Assembly (NCBI RefSeq): GCF_040750475.1
Contig: NZ_JABJVY010000017.1
Span: 1-64,000, forward strand
Direction of reading: 5' to 3'
Length of the DNA: 64,000 nucleotides
Source: Amorphus sp040750475
Lineage (GTDB): Bacteria; Pseudomonadota; Alphaproteobacteria; Rhizobiales; Amorphaceae
Shown: positions 42,495-51,851 of the stretch, piece after piece
How positions within the stretch are numbered: position 1 is the stretch's first letter
How the letters are laid out: the number at the start of each line of letters is the position of its first letter
Notes under the pieces: generated by a model
Seen by the model: only the letters and a program-made list of their open reading frames with translations
Told to the model about the DNA's origin: nothing
Database searches by the model: none
Made by a program: the position numbers and the translations under genes

Positions 42495-44069
42495 ATGGCT
42501 GAGGCGGACTACATCGTCGTCGGATCGGGCATCAACGGCCTCACCTGTGCCGCGCTTCTCGGCAAGCGCGGCAAAAAGGTGGCCGTGCTCGAGCGGGAAG
42601 ACGTGGTCGGCGGCTGCATGCGCACCGACGAGATCACCGTGCCGGGCTATCGTCACGATGTGATGGCGGCGACGTTCGTGTTGTTCATCACTTCGCCGGC
42701 CTTCGCCAAGCTCGGCGACGATCTGGCGCGGCACGGGTTGGAATTCTGCCATACCGACCATCCGACGGCAGTGGTCCGGCCGGATGGAGAAAGCCTGGTC
42801 TTCACCACCGATCGCGCGACCAATGCCGCCCGCTTCGACGCGTTGGCGCCGGGCGAAGGGGATCGCCTGCGCGGCGAGGTCGGGGTGGTCGAGCAGGACG
42901 CGGAACTCCTGTTCGGTTTGCTCGGCGGAAGTCTCTGGAGCTGGGATACGGCCAAGCTCCTGTTCCGCGAAGTGCGAAAGCGCGGCGCGCGCGGGCTTGC
43001 CGCCCGGTTGGGCGAGGCGATGCGACCGGGCCGGACCTGGCTGGAGACCTCGTTCCGGTCCGAGCTAGCGCGCGATCTGTTCGCGCCTTGGGTGCTGCAT
43101 GCCGGGCTCGGTCCGGAGACGGCCTTTTCCGGCGAAATGGCACGCATCATCGCCTTCGCCCTGGAGGCGGCGGGGGCTCCGATCGTCAAGGGTGGCTCCG
43201 CCGTGGCGCCGGCCGCCTTCGCCAGCCTGATCGACGAATATGGTGGCGAGGTGCGTACCGGCGCGGATGTTGCCGAGATCGTCTTGTCCGATGGGCGGGC
43301 CACGGGGGTTCGTCTGGCCGACGGCACCACGCTGAGCGCGCGCGAGGGCGTTATCTGCTCCGTCACGCCGACACAGCTCTACGGTCGTCTGCTGCCCGCA
43401 TCCGAGGTGGATGAGGATACGCGCCGCCATACCGAGGCCTATCGCTACGGCAAGGGCGATATGCAGATCCACTATGCGCTGAAAGCGCCGCCTAAGTGGA
43501 AGACGCCGGGACTGGAGAAGGTGGCGCTCACCCATTTGACGCCCGGTCTCGATGGGGTGTCGAAGGCGGTCAACGAGTGCGAGCGCGGGATGCTGCCGGA
43601 AACGCCGACGATCTGCGTCGGTCAGCCCCACGCGCTGGATTCGTCCCGGTGTCCGGATGGTGCGGGCGTGCTGTGGCTGCAGCTTCCCGAAATCCCGCGT
43701 CATGTGAAGGGCGACGCGGCCGGTGGGCTCGAAGCGCCCGCCGATGGCGCCTGGACGGAAGCGCTGCGCGAAGCCTATGCCGATCGCGTCGAGGCGATCC
43801 TTGCGAGCCACATCGATGACTTTGCCGACAATGTCCTCGGCCGTCGCGTCTATTCGCCCGCCGATTTGGAGGCAATGAACATCAACCTCGTGGGCGGCGA
43901 TCCTTATGGCGGATCGGCCACCATCGATCAGTTCTTCATTTGGCGGCCGTTTGCCAATTCGGTGAACCACCGGACACGGGTGAAGGGCCTTTACCATATT
44001 GGGGCCTCGACCCATCCGGGGCCGGGCCTCGGCGGCGGTTCGGGCTTCGCGCTTGCTGAGAGGCTTTAA
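42495..44069 (+). CDS. FAD-dependent oxidoreductase (PYROXD2/CrtI-like), paralogue 2
   Basis: The 524-residue flavoprotein has VVGSGINGLTCAALLGKRGK (dinucleotide site), EREDVVGGCMRTDEITVPGY and GASTHPGPGLGGGSGFALAE at the C-terminus. It is a paralogue of the 39963-41531 product. Being next to the cyclase gene in one transcription unit, it probably oxidises a pathway intermediate before or after hydrolysis. Which bond it oxidises cannot be read from the sequence. Confidence 0.87.
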   Translation: MAEADYIVVGSGINGLTCAALLGKRGKKVAVLEREDVVGGCMRTDEITVPGYRHDVMAATFVLFITSPAFAKLGDDLARHGLEFCHTDHPTAVVRPDGESLVFTTDRATNAARFDALAPGEGDRLRGEVGVVEQDAELLFGLLGGSLWSWDTAKLLFREVRKRGARGLAARLGEAMRPGRTWLETSFRSELARDLFAPWVLHAGLGPETAFSGEMARIIAFALEAAGAPIVKGGSAVAPAAFASLIDEYGGEVRTGADVAEIVLSDGRATGVRLADGTTLSAREGVICSVTPTQLYGRLLPASEVDEDTRRHTEAYRYGKGDMQIHYALKAPPKWKTPGLEKVALTHLTPGLDGVSKAVNECERGMLPETPTICVGQPHALDSSRCPDGAGVLWLQLPEIPRHVKGDAAGGLEAPADGAWTEALREAYADRVEAILASHIDDFADNVLGRRVYSPADLEAMNINLVGGDPYGGSATIDQFFIWRPFANSVNHRTRVKGLYHIGASTHPGPGLGGGSGFALAERL

Positions 44070-44071
44070 GA

Positions 44072-44115
44072 GCAAATCCAGGAAAAGTGGGAACCGGTTT
44101 TCCGTCCGGATTTGC
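44072..44115. repeat. 44-bp palindrome family, copy 4
   Basis: Ends GCAAATCC and GGATTTGC, interior AGGAAAAGTGGGAACCGG then TTTTCCGTCC. It starts three bases after the FAD oxidoreductase stop, so it may be transcribed as a hairpin at the mRNA end. Confidence 0.9.
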
Positions 44116-44170
44116 GGGAGAAAAAAGGAAGTTGGAATTTCGCAGCGGCCGGTTTGGCGCTGGGAGGCCC

Positions 44171-44214
44171 GCAAATCCAGGAAAAGTGGGAACCGGTTTT
44201 CCGTCCGGATTTGC
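44171..44214. repeat. 44-bp palindrome family, copy 5
   Basis: This copy is identical to copy 4, 55 bp downstream in the same orientation. The rest of the 401-bp gap (44070-44470) before the MarR gene shows no gene. Confidence 0.9.
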
Positions 44215-44470
44215 GGCGAGATGGAATCGGAAGGTCTTTCGCTTCGGCGAAGTGCCTCCGGCAAATTAAGGGTGAGTGGAACGCAGGTCCTCTTTCGGAC
44301 TTGCGACAAACGACGAGTTGAAACGTGGCCCGGTCTGGCCGGGTGGGATCGACAGATCAGGGGGAGATCGGTCGCGGCAGAGAGTGGGCGTTTGGCTGCG
44401 CGCGTTCCGGCGCGGGCGAGGTGAGGGGCTATTGGGAAACCGGCGAATGGATCAAAGGCAGGATTTTCCG

Positions 44471-44959
44471 ATGGCTGATGCAGAGGTCGAGCGCCGGCGG
44501 GACTCCACGCCGCGCACGCTTGGCGAGATCGGGCTCGACCATTTCGCGCCCTATCTCATCAACCGGATCTCCGCGCGCTGGAATGCCGACATGTTGCTGC
44601 GGCTCAAGGAGCATGGCCTGTCGACGCTGGAGATGCGGGTCCTGGCCATCCTCTCGGTGATGCCGGGGATCACGATCAACGAGCTCGCGGTTTTCGCGGT
44701 CACCGAACAGTCCACCATGAGCCGCACGCTGCACGCGCTGGAAGGGCACGGCCTGGTGACGCTGCGCCGGCGCGAAGGCGATCAGCGGGTGCGCGAACCT
44801 TATCTCACCTCCGCGGGCCGGGAAGCCTTCCGGCAGGTTTGGCCGGAAATGCACGACTCGCTCGATCGCATGTTCGCGGGCTTCAGCGCCGACGAATACG
44901 AGACGCTGATTACGCTGCTGACGCGGGTCTTGAGGAACATTCGGCATCACGATTTCTGA
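44471..44959 (+). CDS. MarR-family transcriptional regulator
   Basis: The 162-residue protein has the MarR winged helix: LSTLEMRVLAILSVMPGITI, then FAVTEQSTMSRTLHALEGHG (recognition helix) and LVTLRRREGDQRVREPYLTS (wing). MarR proteins usually repress catabolic or efflux genes and are released by phenolic or aromatic ligands. Its place in the middle of the aromatic gene region, 45 bp before the VOC gene, makes it the likely local regulator. ATG 44471 was chosen; 44447 is an alternative in the same frame. Confidence 0.9.
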   Translation: MADAEVERRRDSTPRTLGEIGLDHFAPYLINRISARWNADMLLRLKEHGLSTLEMRVLAILSVMPGITINELAVFAVTEQSTMSRTLHALEGHGLVTLRRREGDQRVREPYLTSAGREAFRQVWPEMHDSLDRMFAGFSADEYETLITLLTRVLRNIRHHDF

Positions 44960-45004
44960 GGCGCATTGGCATCGGTCGCGGTGTCCATCGTGGAGGGGAA
45001 GGCG

Positions 45005-45613
45005 ATGAAGGGTCGCTCTTGGGTTTCCGGTCTGTGCGGTGCGTTCGCGGCGGCCATCATGGCTGCGGCGCCGGCCTCGGCGGATGGTCTGCCGGGAATG
45101 AAAGGCATCGACCATGTGGGCGTCACCGTCCCGAACATGGATGAAGCGGTCGGCTTCTTTGTCGACGTGCTGGGTTGCCGGAAGGCAATGTCGTTCGGCC
45201 CGTTTCGCGACGACGAGGGCACCTTCATGACCGACCTCGTGAATGTCCACCCGCGCGCGGTGATCGATACCATCACGCTGGTGAGGTGCGGCAACGGCAG
45301 CAACATCGAGCTGTTTCAGTATCAGGCGCCGGATCAGGCCACCGAGCCGCCGAAAAACAGCGATGTCGGCGGGCATCACATCGCCTTTTACGTGGACGAT
45401 ATCGACGCGGCCGCGACCTACCTGCGCGATCAGGGCGTGCGGACCATGATGGGTCCGGTGCCGATCGAGGACGGCTCCGCCGCCGGCCAGTCCATCATGT
45501 ACTTCCTTGCGCCTTGGGGCCTGCAGCTCGAGGCGATCTCGTATCCAAACGGCATGGCCTACGAAAAGGACGGAGGCACGGTCCTCTGGTCTCCTCGCGA
45601 TCAAGATAAATGA
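45005..45613 (+). CDS. exported VOC-family (glyoxalase/extradiol type) protein
   Basis: The 202-residue protein carries a Sec-type signal (SWVSGLCGAFAAAIMAAAPA, cleavage likely after ASA) and one VOC domain: KGIDHVGVTVPNMDEAVGFF, FQYQAPDQATEPPKNSDVGG, HHIAFYVDDIDAAATYLRDQ, and WGLQLEAIS, with the candidate metal ligands His, His and Glu. VOC proteins include glyoxalases, ring-cleaving dioxygenases and resistance proteins. A signal peptide on one is unusual. ATG 45005 has GGAGG 9 bases upstream. It is 38 bp ahead of the ferredoxin oxidoreductase genes and co-oriented. Confidence 0.83.
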   Translation: MKGRSWVSGLCGAFAAAIMAAAPASADGLPGMKGIDHVGVTVPNMDEAVGFFVDVLGCRKAMSFGPFRDDEGTFMTDLVNVHPRAVIDTITLVRCGNGSNIELFQYQAPDQATEPPKNSDVGGHHIAFYVDDIDAAATYLRDQGVRTMMGPVPIEDGSAAGQSIMYFLAPWGLQLEAISYPNGMAYEKDGGTVLWSPRDQDK

Positions 45614-45651
45614 TCGTGGGGCGGTAGCGCCGACAAGTATGGGAGCATTCC

Positions 45652-47799
45652 ATGGCTGAACGCTCGTTCGCAAAAGAAGTCCAGCAACTGCGTATCGGCG
45701 CGGGCGAGGAATTTCGTGGCGAGGGGATCCTCGCGGTCACGAAGGCTTTGCTCGAATGTGGCGTCGGCTACGTCGCCGGCTATCAGGGCGCGCCGATCTC
45801 GCATCTGATGGACGTCCTGTCCGATGCCGAGGACATTCTTGGGGAACTCGGCGTCCACTTCGAGCAGTCGGGCTCCGAGGCGGTCGCCGGCGCGACGCTT
45901 GCCGCCTCGGTTCACTATCCGATCCGTGGCGCGGTGACCTTCAAGTCGCCGGTCGGCACCAACGTTGCCTCCGACGCGCTCGCCAACTTGTCTTCCGGTG
46001 GCGTCACAGGCGGCGCGCTCATCATCATCGGCGAGGACTACGGCGAGGGCGCGTCGATCATGCAGGAGCGCACCCACGCTTTTGCAATGAAGTCGCAGCT
46101 TTGGCTGCTCGATCCGCGTCCCAACCTGGAATCGATCGTCAAGGCGGTGCGCGACGGCTTCGAGCTGTCGGAAGTGTCCAACACACCGGTGATGCTGGAG
46201 ATGCGCATCCGCGCCTGCCACGTGCACGGCCGGTTCATGGCGCAGGACAATGTCCGTCCGAAGATGTCGCTGGCCGAGGCGTTGGAGAACCCAAAGCGCG
46301 ACCTGAACCGCATCGTGCTGCCGCCGGCCTCCTTCCTGCACGAGAAGGAAAAGGTGGAGAGCCGCTGGCCGAACGCGGTGACCTTCATCAAGGAACGAGG
46401 TCTCAACGAGTTCTTCGGCGGGGACGGAAAAGTCGGCATCGTCCTGCAGGGCGGGATGTACAACGGCGTCATGCGGGCGCTGCAGCGGCTGGGCCTGGCC
46501 GATATCCGCGGCCACACCGACATTCCGCTCTATGTCCTCAACGTCACCTATCCTCTGGTCGACGATCAGTTTCTCGACTTCGCCCGCGACAAGGATGCCG
46601 TCCTGGTCGTGGAGGAAGGCCAGCCGAACCATATCGAACAGGCGTTCGGCGCGATGCTGCACAAGGCGGGCCTGGAGACCAAGCTTTTCGGCAAGGACCC
46701 GTTCCCGGTCGCCGGCGAATATACCGGTCCGGTCATGCTGGATGCGATCCGGGGCTTCCTGCTGGAGAATGCGCCGGCCGTTCTGAGCGATTCCGATCGC
46801 GCGCCGAACCGGCCGCAGATGGAATTGCCGGACCTTTCCAAGACCGTGCCGCCGCGCCCGCCGGGCTTCTGTGTCGGCTGCCCCGAGCGACCGATCTTCG
46901 CCGGCATGAAGCTGGTCCAGGAAGAGCTTGGAGAGCACCACGTCGCCGCCGATATCGGCTGCCACCTCTTCTCCATCATGCCGCCCTTCAATATCGGTGC
47001 GAGCACCATGGGCTACGGTCTCGGGCCGGCATCGGCGTCGGCGTTCAACGTCAAGGCGAAGAAGCGGTCGATCTCCGTCATGGGCGACGGCGGCTTCTGG
47101 CACAACGGCCTGTCGACCGGCATCACCAATGCCGTCTTCAACAAGCATGACGGCGTCATCCTGGTGGTCGACAACTACTATTCGGCGGCGACTGGCGGTC
47201 AGGACATTCCCTCCTCGCGCGCGAACAACAAGTCGCGCTCGACTGCCCATCCGATCACCGAGGCGGTGAAGGGCGTCGGGGCCAAATGGGTGCGCCAGAT
47301 CGACCGCACCTATGACGTGACGAAGGTGCGCGACACCTTCCGCGAGGCGCTGACCACCAACGAGAAGGGTCCCAAGGTCATCGTGGCCTCGTCGGAATGC
47401 ATGCTGAACCGGCAGCGCCGCGAGAAGCCGCAAATGGCCAAGGCCATCTCCGGCGGAGAGCGGGTCGTGAAGCCGAAATTCGGTGTGGATGAAGACGTCT
47501 GCACCGGCGATCACGCCTGCATGCGGCTCTCCGGCTGCCCGTCGTTGTCGGTGAAGGAACTCGACGATCCGCTACGCGACGATCCGATCGCCGCCATCGA
47601 CCAGAACTGCGTGGGCTGCGGCAATTGCGGCGAGGTCGCCGACGCGGCCGTGCTGTGTCCGTCCTTCTATCGGGCGGATGTGGTCCACAATCCGACCAGG
47701 TGGGATCGGCGGATCGCCAAATTCAGGCAGGGCGTGATGTCGTGGCTGCAGAAGCGGCGCGACGCCCGCCGTCTCGTTTTCGCGGCGGAAGGCGCGTGA
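45652..47799 (+). CDS. iorA: indolepyruvate-type ferredoxin oxidoreductase, alpha subunit
   Basis: The 715-residue protein resembles IorA, which oxidatively decarboxylates aryl-2-oxoacids to acyl-CoA with thiamine diphosphate. It has an N-terminal pyrimidine-type domain (GYQGAPISHLMDVLSDAEDI), CVGCPERPIF near 407, the TPP motif GDGGFWHNG with NAVFNKH and DNYYSAATGGQD (about 477-520), and a C-terminal ferredoxin domain with two Cys clusters (CTGDHACMRLSGCP near 617 and CVGCGNCGEVADAAVLCPSF near 653). In aerobic Proteobacteria IorAB serves phenylpyruvate or arylglyoxylate breakdown. It is followed directly by iorB. Confidence 0.93.
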   Translation: MAERSFAKEVQQLRIGAGEEFRGEGILAVTKALLECGVGYVAGYQGAPISHLMDVLSDAEDILGELGVHFEQSGSEAVAGATLAASVHYPIRGAVTFKSPVGTNVASDALANLSSGGVTGGALIIIGEDYGEGASIMQERTHAFAMKSQLWLLDPRPNLESIVKAVRDGFELSEVSNTPVMLEMRIRACHVHGRFMAQDNVRPKMSLAEALENPKRDLNRIVLPPASFLHEKEKVESRWPNAVTFIKERGLNEFFGGDGKVGIVLQGGMYNGVMRALQRLGLADIRGHTDIPLYVLNVTYPLVDDQFLDFARDKDAVLVVEEGQPNHIEQAFGAMLHKAGLETKLFGKDPFPVAGEYTGPVMLDAIRGFLLENAPAVLSDSDRAPNRPQMELPDLSKTVPPRPPGFCVGCPERPIFAGMKLVQEELGEHHVAADIGCHLFSIMPPFNIGASTMGYGLGPASASAFNVKAKKRSISVMGDGGFWHNGLSTGITNAVFNKHDGVILVVDNYYSAATGGQDIPSSRANNKSRSTAHPITEAVKGVGAKWVRQIDRTYDVTKVRDTFREALTTNEKGPKVIVASSECMLNRQRREKPQMAKAISGGERVVKPKFGVDEDVCTGDHACMRLSGCPSLSVKELDDPLRDDPIAAIDQNCVGCGNCGEVADAAVLCPSFYRADVVHNPTRWDRRIAKFRQGVMSWLQKRRDARRLVFAAEGA

Positions 47800-47804
47800 G
47801 CATC

Positions 47805-49385
47805 ATGGACGCAATCGCTCCGAAAACGTTCGACCAGGTTCCGGACCGCGATCGGACCATCAAGCTTGCCATCCTGGCCGTCGGCGGCCAGGGCGGCGGC
47901 GTCATCACGAGCTGGATCGTCGATCTCGCCGAGCGCAATGGCTGGTATGCCCAGTCGACCTCGGTTCCCGGCGTCGCCCAGCGCACCGGCGCAACGGTCT
48001 ACTATGTGGAGATGGTGCCGGAAGGCGAAAGCACGCCGGTGCTCGGCATGATGCCGTCGCCCGGCGATGTCGACGTGGTCATGGCCGCGGAGCTGATGGA
48101 GGCGGGCCGGGCGATCCAGCGCGGCTTCGTGAGCCCCGATCGCACCACGCTCATCTTCTCCACCGATCGCACCATGGCGGTCGCCGAGAAGATCGTGCCG
48201 GGCGATGGGATCGCCGACTCCGTCCCTGTGATGGAGGCCGCACGCGAGGTGGCGAAGGAGGTTCATGCCGCGCGGCTGGAGCTTCTGGCGACCCAGAGCG
48301 GCAGCGTCATTTCCTCCAGCCTGTTCGGCGCGCTGGCCGGATCGGGTGCCTTGCCGTTCCCGCGCGAGACCTTCGAGCAGACCATCGAGGCAAGCGGACG
48401 CGGCGTGAAGGCGAGCCTGAAGGCCTTCGCCGCCGGGTTCGATGCCGTTCGGGGAACGGCAGGTGTCCAAGAGGCGACGCGGGCTTCCGAAGCGCCGGAT
48501 ATCGCCGCGCCTGCGCCCGCCGGGCCGGCGGTAGCCGGGCCTGAAAAGATGCGCCAAGCGTGGGACACGCTGCTTCAGCGCATCGAGCGCGAGTTTCCGG
48601 CCGAAGCCCAGATGATGGCGCGTGCGGGCCTGAAAAAGGTCGTCGACTTTCAGGACGTGCGCTACGGCAAGGAATATCTCGATCGGCTGGCCGCCATGCT
48701 GCGCATCGACGAAGCCGCCGGTGGGGCGGAGCGCGATCATGACTTCACCGTCGCGGCGGCGAAATATATCGCCAACGCCATGGCCTATGACGACGTGATC
48801 CGGGTTGCCGACCTGAAAACGCGGGGAAGTCGGATTGAGCGCGTGGGCGCCGACGTGCGAGTCACGTCGGAGCAGGTGCTGCAGATCACGGAGTTCATGC
48901 ATCCGCGTCTGGAGGAAATGTGCGGCATGCTGCCCGCCTCCTTCGGCCGACGGATCCTGGCCAACGAAGGCCTTTCCAAGCGTCTCGACCGTTTCATCAA
49001 CAAGGGGCGTCGGGTGCGCACCGACACGATCCGTGGCTTCCTGACGCTTTATGCGATCGGCAGTTTGCGCGGATATCGCCGCCGGACCCTGCGCCATGAG
49101 ATGGAAGTGGCGCACCTGGAAAAATGGTTGGCGCTTGCGAGCGAAACGGTTGCCGAGGACTATGGGCTCGGCGTGGAGGTTTTGCGGGCGCGCCGGCTGA
49201 TCAAGGGCTACAGCGATACCCATGTGCGCGGCGAATCCAAGTTCGATCGGGTGCTGTCGGCCGTGCCGCTCCTGAAAGGCCGTGACGACAGCGCCACTTG
49301 GCTCAACCGTCTGATCGAGGCGTCCTTGAAGGACGAGAAGGGCGACATGCTCGATGGGGCGCTCAAGACCATTCGCACGTTATGA
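47805..49385 (+). CDS. iorB: indolepyruvate-type ferredoxin oxidoreductase, beta subunit
   Basis: The 526-residue protein has the gamma-type 2-oxoacid oxidoreductase domain at the N-terminus (KLAILAVGGQGGGVITSWIV, SVPGVAQRTGATVYYVEMVP) and a long C-terminal DUF6537-like region that is standard in proteobacterial IorB and absent from the short archaeal form. With IorA it forms the catalytic pair. ATG 47805 is used; GTG 47796, which overlaps the iorA stop, is also plausible because GGAAGG precedes it. Confidence 0.92.
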   Translation: MDAIAPKTFDQVPDRDRTIKLAILAVGGQGGGVITSWIVDLAERNGWYAQSTSVPGVAQRTGATVYYVEMVPEGESTPVLGMMPSPGDVDVVMAAELMEAGRAIQRGFVSPDRTTLIFSTDRTMAVAEKIVPGDGIADSVPVMEAAREVAKEVHAARLELLATQSGSVISSSLFGALAGSGALPFPRETFEQTIEASGRGVKASLKAFAAGFDAVRGTAGVQEATRASEAPDIAAPAPAGPAVAGPEKMRQAWDTLLQRIEREFPAEAQMMARAGLKKVVDFQDVRYGKEYLDRLAAMLRIDEAAGGAERDHDFTVAAAKYIANAMAYDDVIRVADLKTRGSRIERVGADVRVTSEQVLQITEFMHPRLEEMCGMLPASFGRRILANEGLSKRLDRFINKGRRVRTDTIRGFLTLYAIGSLRGYRRRTLRHEMEVAHLEKWLALASETVAEDYGLGVEVLRARRLIKGYSDTHVRGESKFDRVLSAVPLLKGRDDSATWLNRLIEASLKDEKGDMLDGALKTIRTL

Positions 49386-49479
49386 GGTCCGCCGCGATCG
49401 AAGGAAAATAGGCCCGTCGTTCGGTCAGGGAACGAGGCTAGATTCTGCCGTTCGGCGGCACAGCTAAGAGGGTTTTCGG

Positions 49480-50604
49480 ATGACGAAGGCTTACGACACG
49501 TATCGCGAGGACGTGGCCGGTCGGGCGAACGTTGAGGACACCCCGGAGCTGGTCGCCTATTACGAGGAGCTGGCCGAGGCCGACACGGCCGCGCTGTGGA
49601 CGGTGGCCAACAAGATCGAGCCGTGGGAACCAGTGTCGTCGTCGGTGCCGGTTTTGTGGCGCTATGCCGATCTCCGCGACAAGGTGTTGAAGTCGCTTGA
49701 GCTCGTCTCGGCGGAAAAGGCCGGACGGCGGGTGATCTACCTCAACAATCCCGGCCGCACCGATGTCGCCGCCGCCGTCGGCTGGCTCTATTCCGGTCTG
49801 CAGGTGATGAAGCCGGGCGAGCGCGCTTCCGCCCACATCCATGCCGCCTCCGCGCTGCGCTTCATCATCGAGGGGCAGGGCGCCTATACCATCGTCGACG
49901 GCCACAAGATGACGCTCGGGCCGAACGATTTCGTGCTGACGCCGAATGGCACCTGGCACGAGCATGCGATCGCCGAGGATGGCACCGAGTGCATCTGGCA
50001 AGACGGGCTCGACATCCCGTTGACCAACGCGCTGGAGGCGAATTTCTACGGCGTGCACAAGGACCTGCACCAGGCGGTTGGCTATCCGGTCAACGATTCG
50101 ACCTATCGCTGGGCGGCACCCGGGATGCTGCCGGCCGGCGAGACCTGGAAGAACGGCTATTCGCCGCTCTTCAAATATGAGTGGGAACCGGCTTACGAGG
50201 CGTTGACCCGTCACGCGGAAGCTTCCGACGGCTCGCCCTATGACGGCATCTTGATGAACTACGTCAATCCGGCGACCGGCGGACACGTCATGCAGACGAT
50301 CGGCGCGAGCATGCAGCTTTTGCGACCGGGCGAGCGCACCAAGGCCCATCGCCACACCGGCTCGTTCCTCTACCATTGCGCCAAGGGCCAGGGTTATTCG
50401 ATCATCAACGGCAAGCGCTTCGAGTGGAAGGAGCACGACATTTTCTGCGTGCCGTCCTGGGCGTGGCACGAGCACGGCAACTTATCGGACAGTGACGATG
50501 CCTGCCTGTTCTGCTTCAACGACATGCCGGTGATGGAGAAGCTCGGCTTCTGGCGCGAGGAAGCGTTCGGCGACAATGGCGGGCAGCAGCCGGTCCTGTC
50601 CTGA
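49480..50604 (+). CDS. gentisate 1,2-dioxygenase-type bicupin
   Basis: The 374-residue protein belongs to the gentisate/1-hydroxy-2-naphthoate/salicylate dioxygenase group of ring-cleaving bicupins. The first cupin has ERASAHIHAASALRFIIEG with the iron-binding H-x-H, GPNDFVLTPNGTWHEHA, and ECIWQDGLDIPL. The second has ERTKAHRHTGSFLYHCAKG and DIFCVPSWAWHEHGN. It would open the ring of gentisate or a related hydroxy-aromatic acid to a maleylpyruvate-type product. The FAH-family gene downstream fits the next hydrolysis step. No GST-like maleylpyruvate isomerase is present. Confidence 0.9.
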   Translation: MTKAYDTYREDVAGRANVEDTPELVAYYEELAEADTAALWTVANKIEPWEPVSSSVPVLWRYADLRDKVLKSLELVSAEKAGRRVIYLNNPGRTDVAAAVGWLYSGLQVMKPGERASAHIHAASALRFIIEGQGAYTIVDGHKMTLGPNDFVLTPNGTWHEHAIAEDGTECIWQDGLDIPLTNALEANFYGVHKDLHQAVGYPVNDSTYRWAAPGMLPAGETWKNGYSPLFKYEWEPAYEALTRHAEASDGSPYDGILMNYVNPATGGHVMQTIGASMQLLRPGERTKAHRHTGSFLYHCAKGQGYSIINGKRFEWKEHDIFCVPSWAWHEHGNLSDSDDACLFCFNDMPVMEKLGFWREEAFGDNGGQQPVLS

Positions 50605-50661
50605 GCCTCTTGAGAAGGCGGCCCGCGCGCCCGGGGAGGGAACCCGTTGGTCGTCTTTTTT

Positions 50662-50820
50662 CCGCTCGTTCCCGCGAAAGCGGGACTCCATAGGGAGCCG
50701 GAGTTGCACCTCTGCCCGCGGAGCATAACGGCCAAGACCCGATCTTCCGGCGTGACGACGAAAGGCTGAACGATCAGACCGATAGGCCGTATGGATTCCC
50801 GCTTTCGCGGGAATGAGCGG
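50662..50820. repeat. paired inverted REP element (REPIN-like), second unit
   Basis: Two inverted copies of the CGCTCGTTCCCGC / GCGGGAATGAGCG palindrome at 50662-50691 and 50791-50820 bound a 159-bp unit, the same design as at 682-838 with a different interior. It fills much of the 331-bp gap between the dioxygenase and the FAH-family gene and may split the operon. Confidence 0.75.
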
Positions 50821-50935
50821 AGATTGGGGCAAGCCGGATCCAACGCTCTCGGGTTATGTTCCCGCGGCCAGTCTCCCCATCCTCCGATCCGAACCCCGTA
50901 GCGCTGCTCCGGCGGCGGCCCGAAAGAAGGCACAG

Positions 50936-51847
50936 ATGAAGCTCGTCACCTACCGCAAGACCGTCGAATGTCCGGCCCGTCTGGGCGCGCTGGCCGAAGG
51001 GTTCGTGCTCGATGTGGAGCGCCTGGGCTTTGGACTCGGGCTTTCGCTTCCTGACCGGATGCTCGATTTCATCGATGCCGGACCGGCTACCTGGCGGGTG
51101 CTGCGCCAGATCATCGACGCCGGCTTCGACGATTGGGCCGTGGATGCGGTGATCCCGGCCTCCAATGTGACGTTGCTCGCTCCAATCCCGCGCCCGCAAA
51201 AGAACATCTTCGGCATCGGCCTCAACTATGTGGAGCACGTGGCGGAATCCTCGCGCGCGCTCGATACGTCCGCCGACCTGCCGAAGGAGCCGGTGATCTT
51301 CTCCAAACCGCCGACGAGCGTCATCGGGCCGGATGAGCCGATCCGCCACAACGCGGCGCTGACGCAGCAGCTCGACTGGGAGGTCGAGCTTGCCGCCATC
51401 ATCGGCACCACCGCGCGCGGCGTCGGCAAGGACACCGCCCTCGATCACGTGTTCGGCTATTCGGTGATGGTCGACGTTTCGGCCCGCGATTGCCGCCGTG
51501 CCGGCCAGTGGATCGTCTCGAAAGGCCAGAACAGTTTCGCGCCGTTCGGCCCCATGATCGTGACCGCCGACGAGATCGGCGATCCGCAGGATCTCGATCT
51601 CTGGCTGACGATCAACGGCGAGGAAAAGCAGCGCTCCAACACCAGGCACATGCTGTTCAAGGTCGACCATCTGGTCTCCGATATTTCCTCCTGCATGACG
51701 CTGGAGCCGGGCGACATCATCGCCACTGGCACGCCGTCCGGCGTTGGCGCGGGGCGCGATCCGCAAGAGTGGATGTGGCCGGGCGACGTGCTGGAGTGCG
51801 GGGTGGAGAAGATTGGGACGCTGCGCCACTCGGTCGTGAAGGCGTGA
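50936..51847 (+). CDS. fumarylacetoacetate hydrolase-family protein
   Basis: The 303-residue protein has the FAH fold: NIFGIGLNYVEHVAESSRAL, EPVIFSKPPTSVIGPDEPIR, LDWEVELAAIIGTTARGVGK with metal-binding Glu residues, and GDIIATGTPSGVGAGRDPQE. In gentisate catabolism FAH-family enzymes hydrolyse fumarylpyruvate or maleylpyruvate to pyruvate and fumarate or maleate. ATG 50936 is preceded by AAAGAAGG. The longer frame begins inside the REP element and was not used. The stop is 4 bp before the next start. Confidence 0.92.
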   Translation: MKLVTYRKTVECPARLGALAEGFVLDVERLGFGLGLSLPDRMLDFIDAGPATWRVLRQIIDAGFDDWAVDAVIPASNVTLLAPIPRPQKNIFGIGLNYVEHVAESSRALDTSADLPKEPVIFSKPPTSVIGPDEPIRHNAALTQQLDWEVELAAIIGTTARGVGKDTALDHVFGYSVMVDVSARDCRRAGQWIVSKGQNSFAPFGPMIVTADEIGDPQDLDLWLTINGEEKQRSNTRHMLFKVDHLVSDISSCMTLEPGDIIATGTPSGVGAGRDPQEWMWPGDVLECGVEKIGTLRHSVVKA

Positions 51848-51851
51848 GTCG

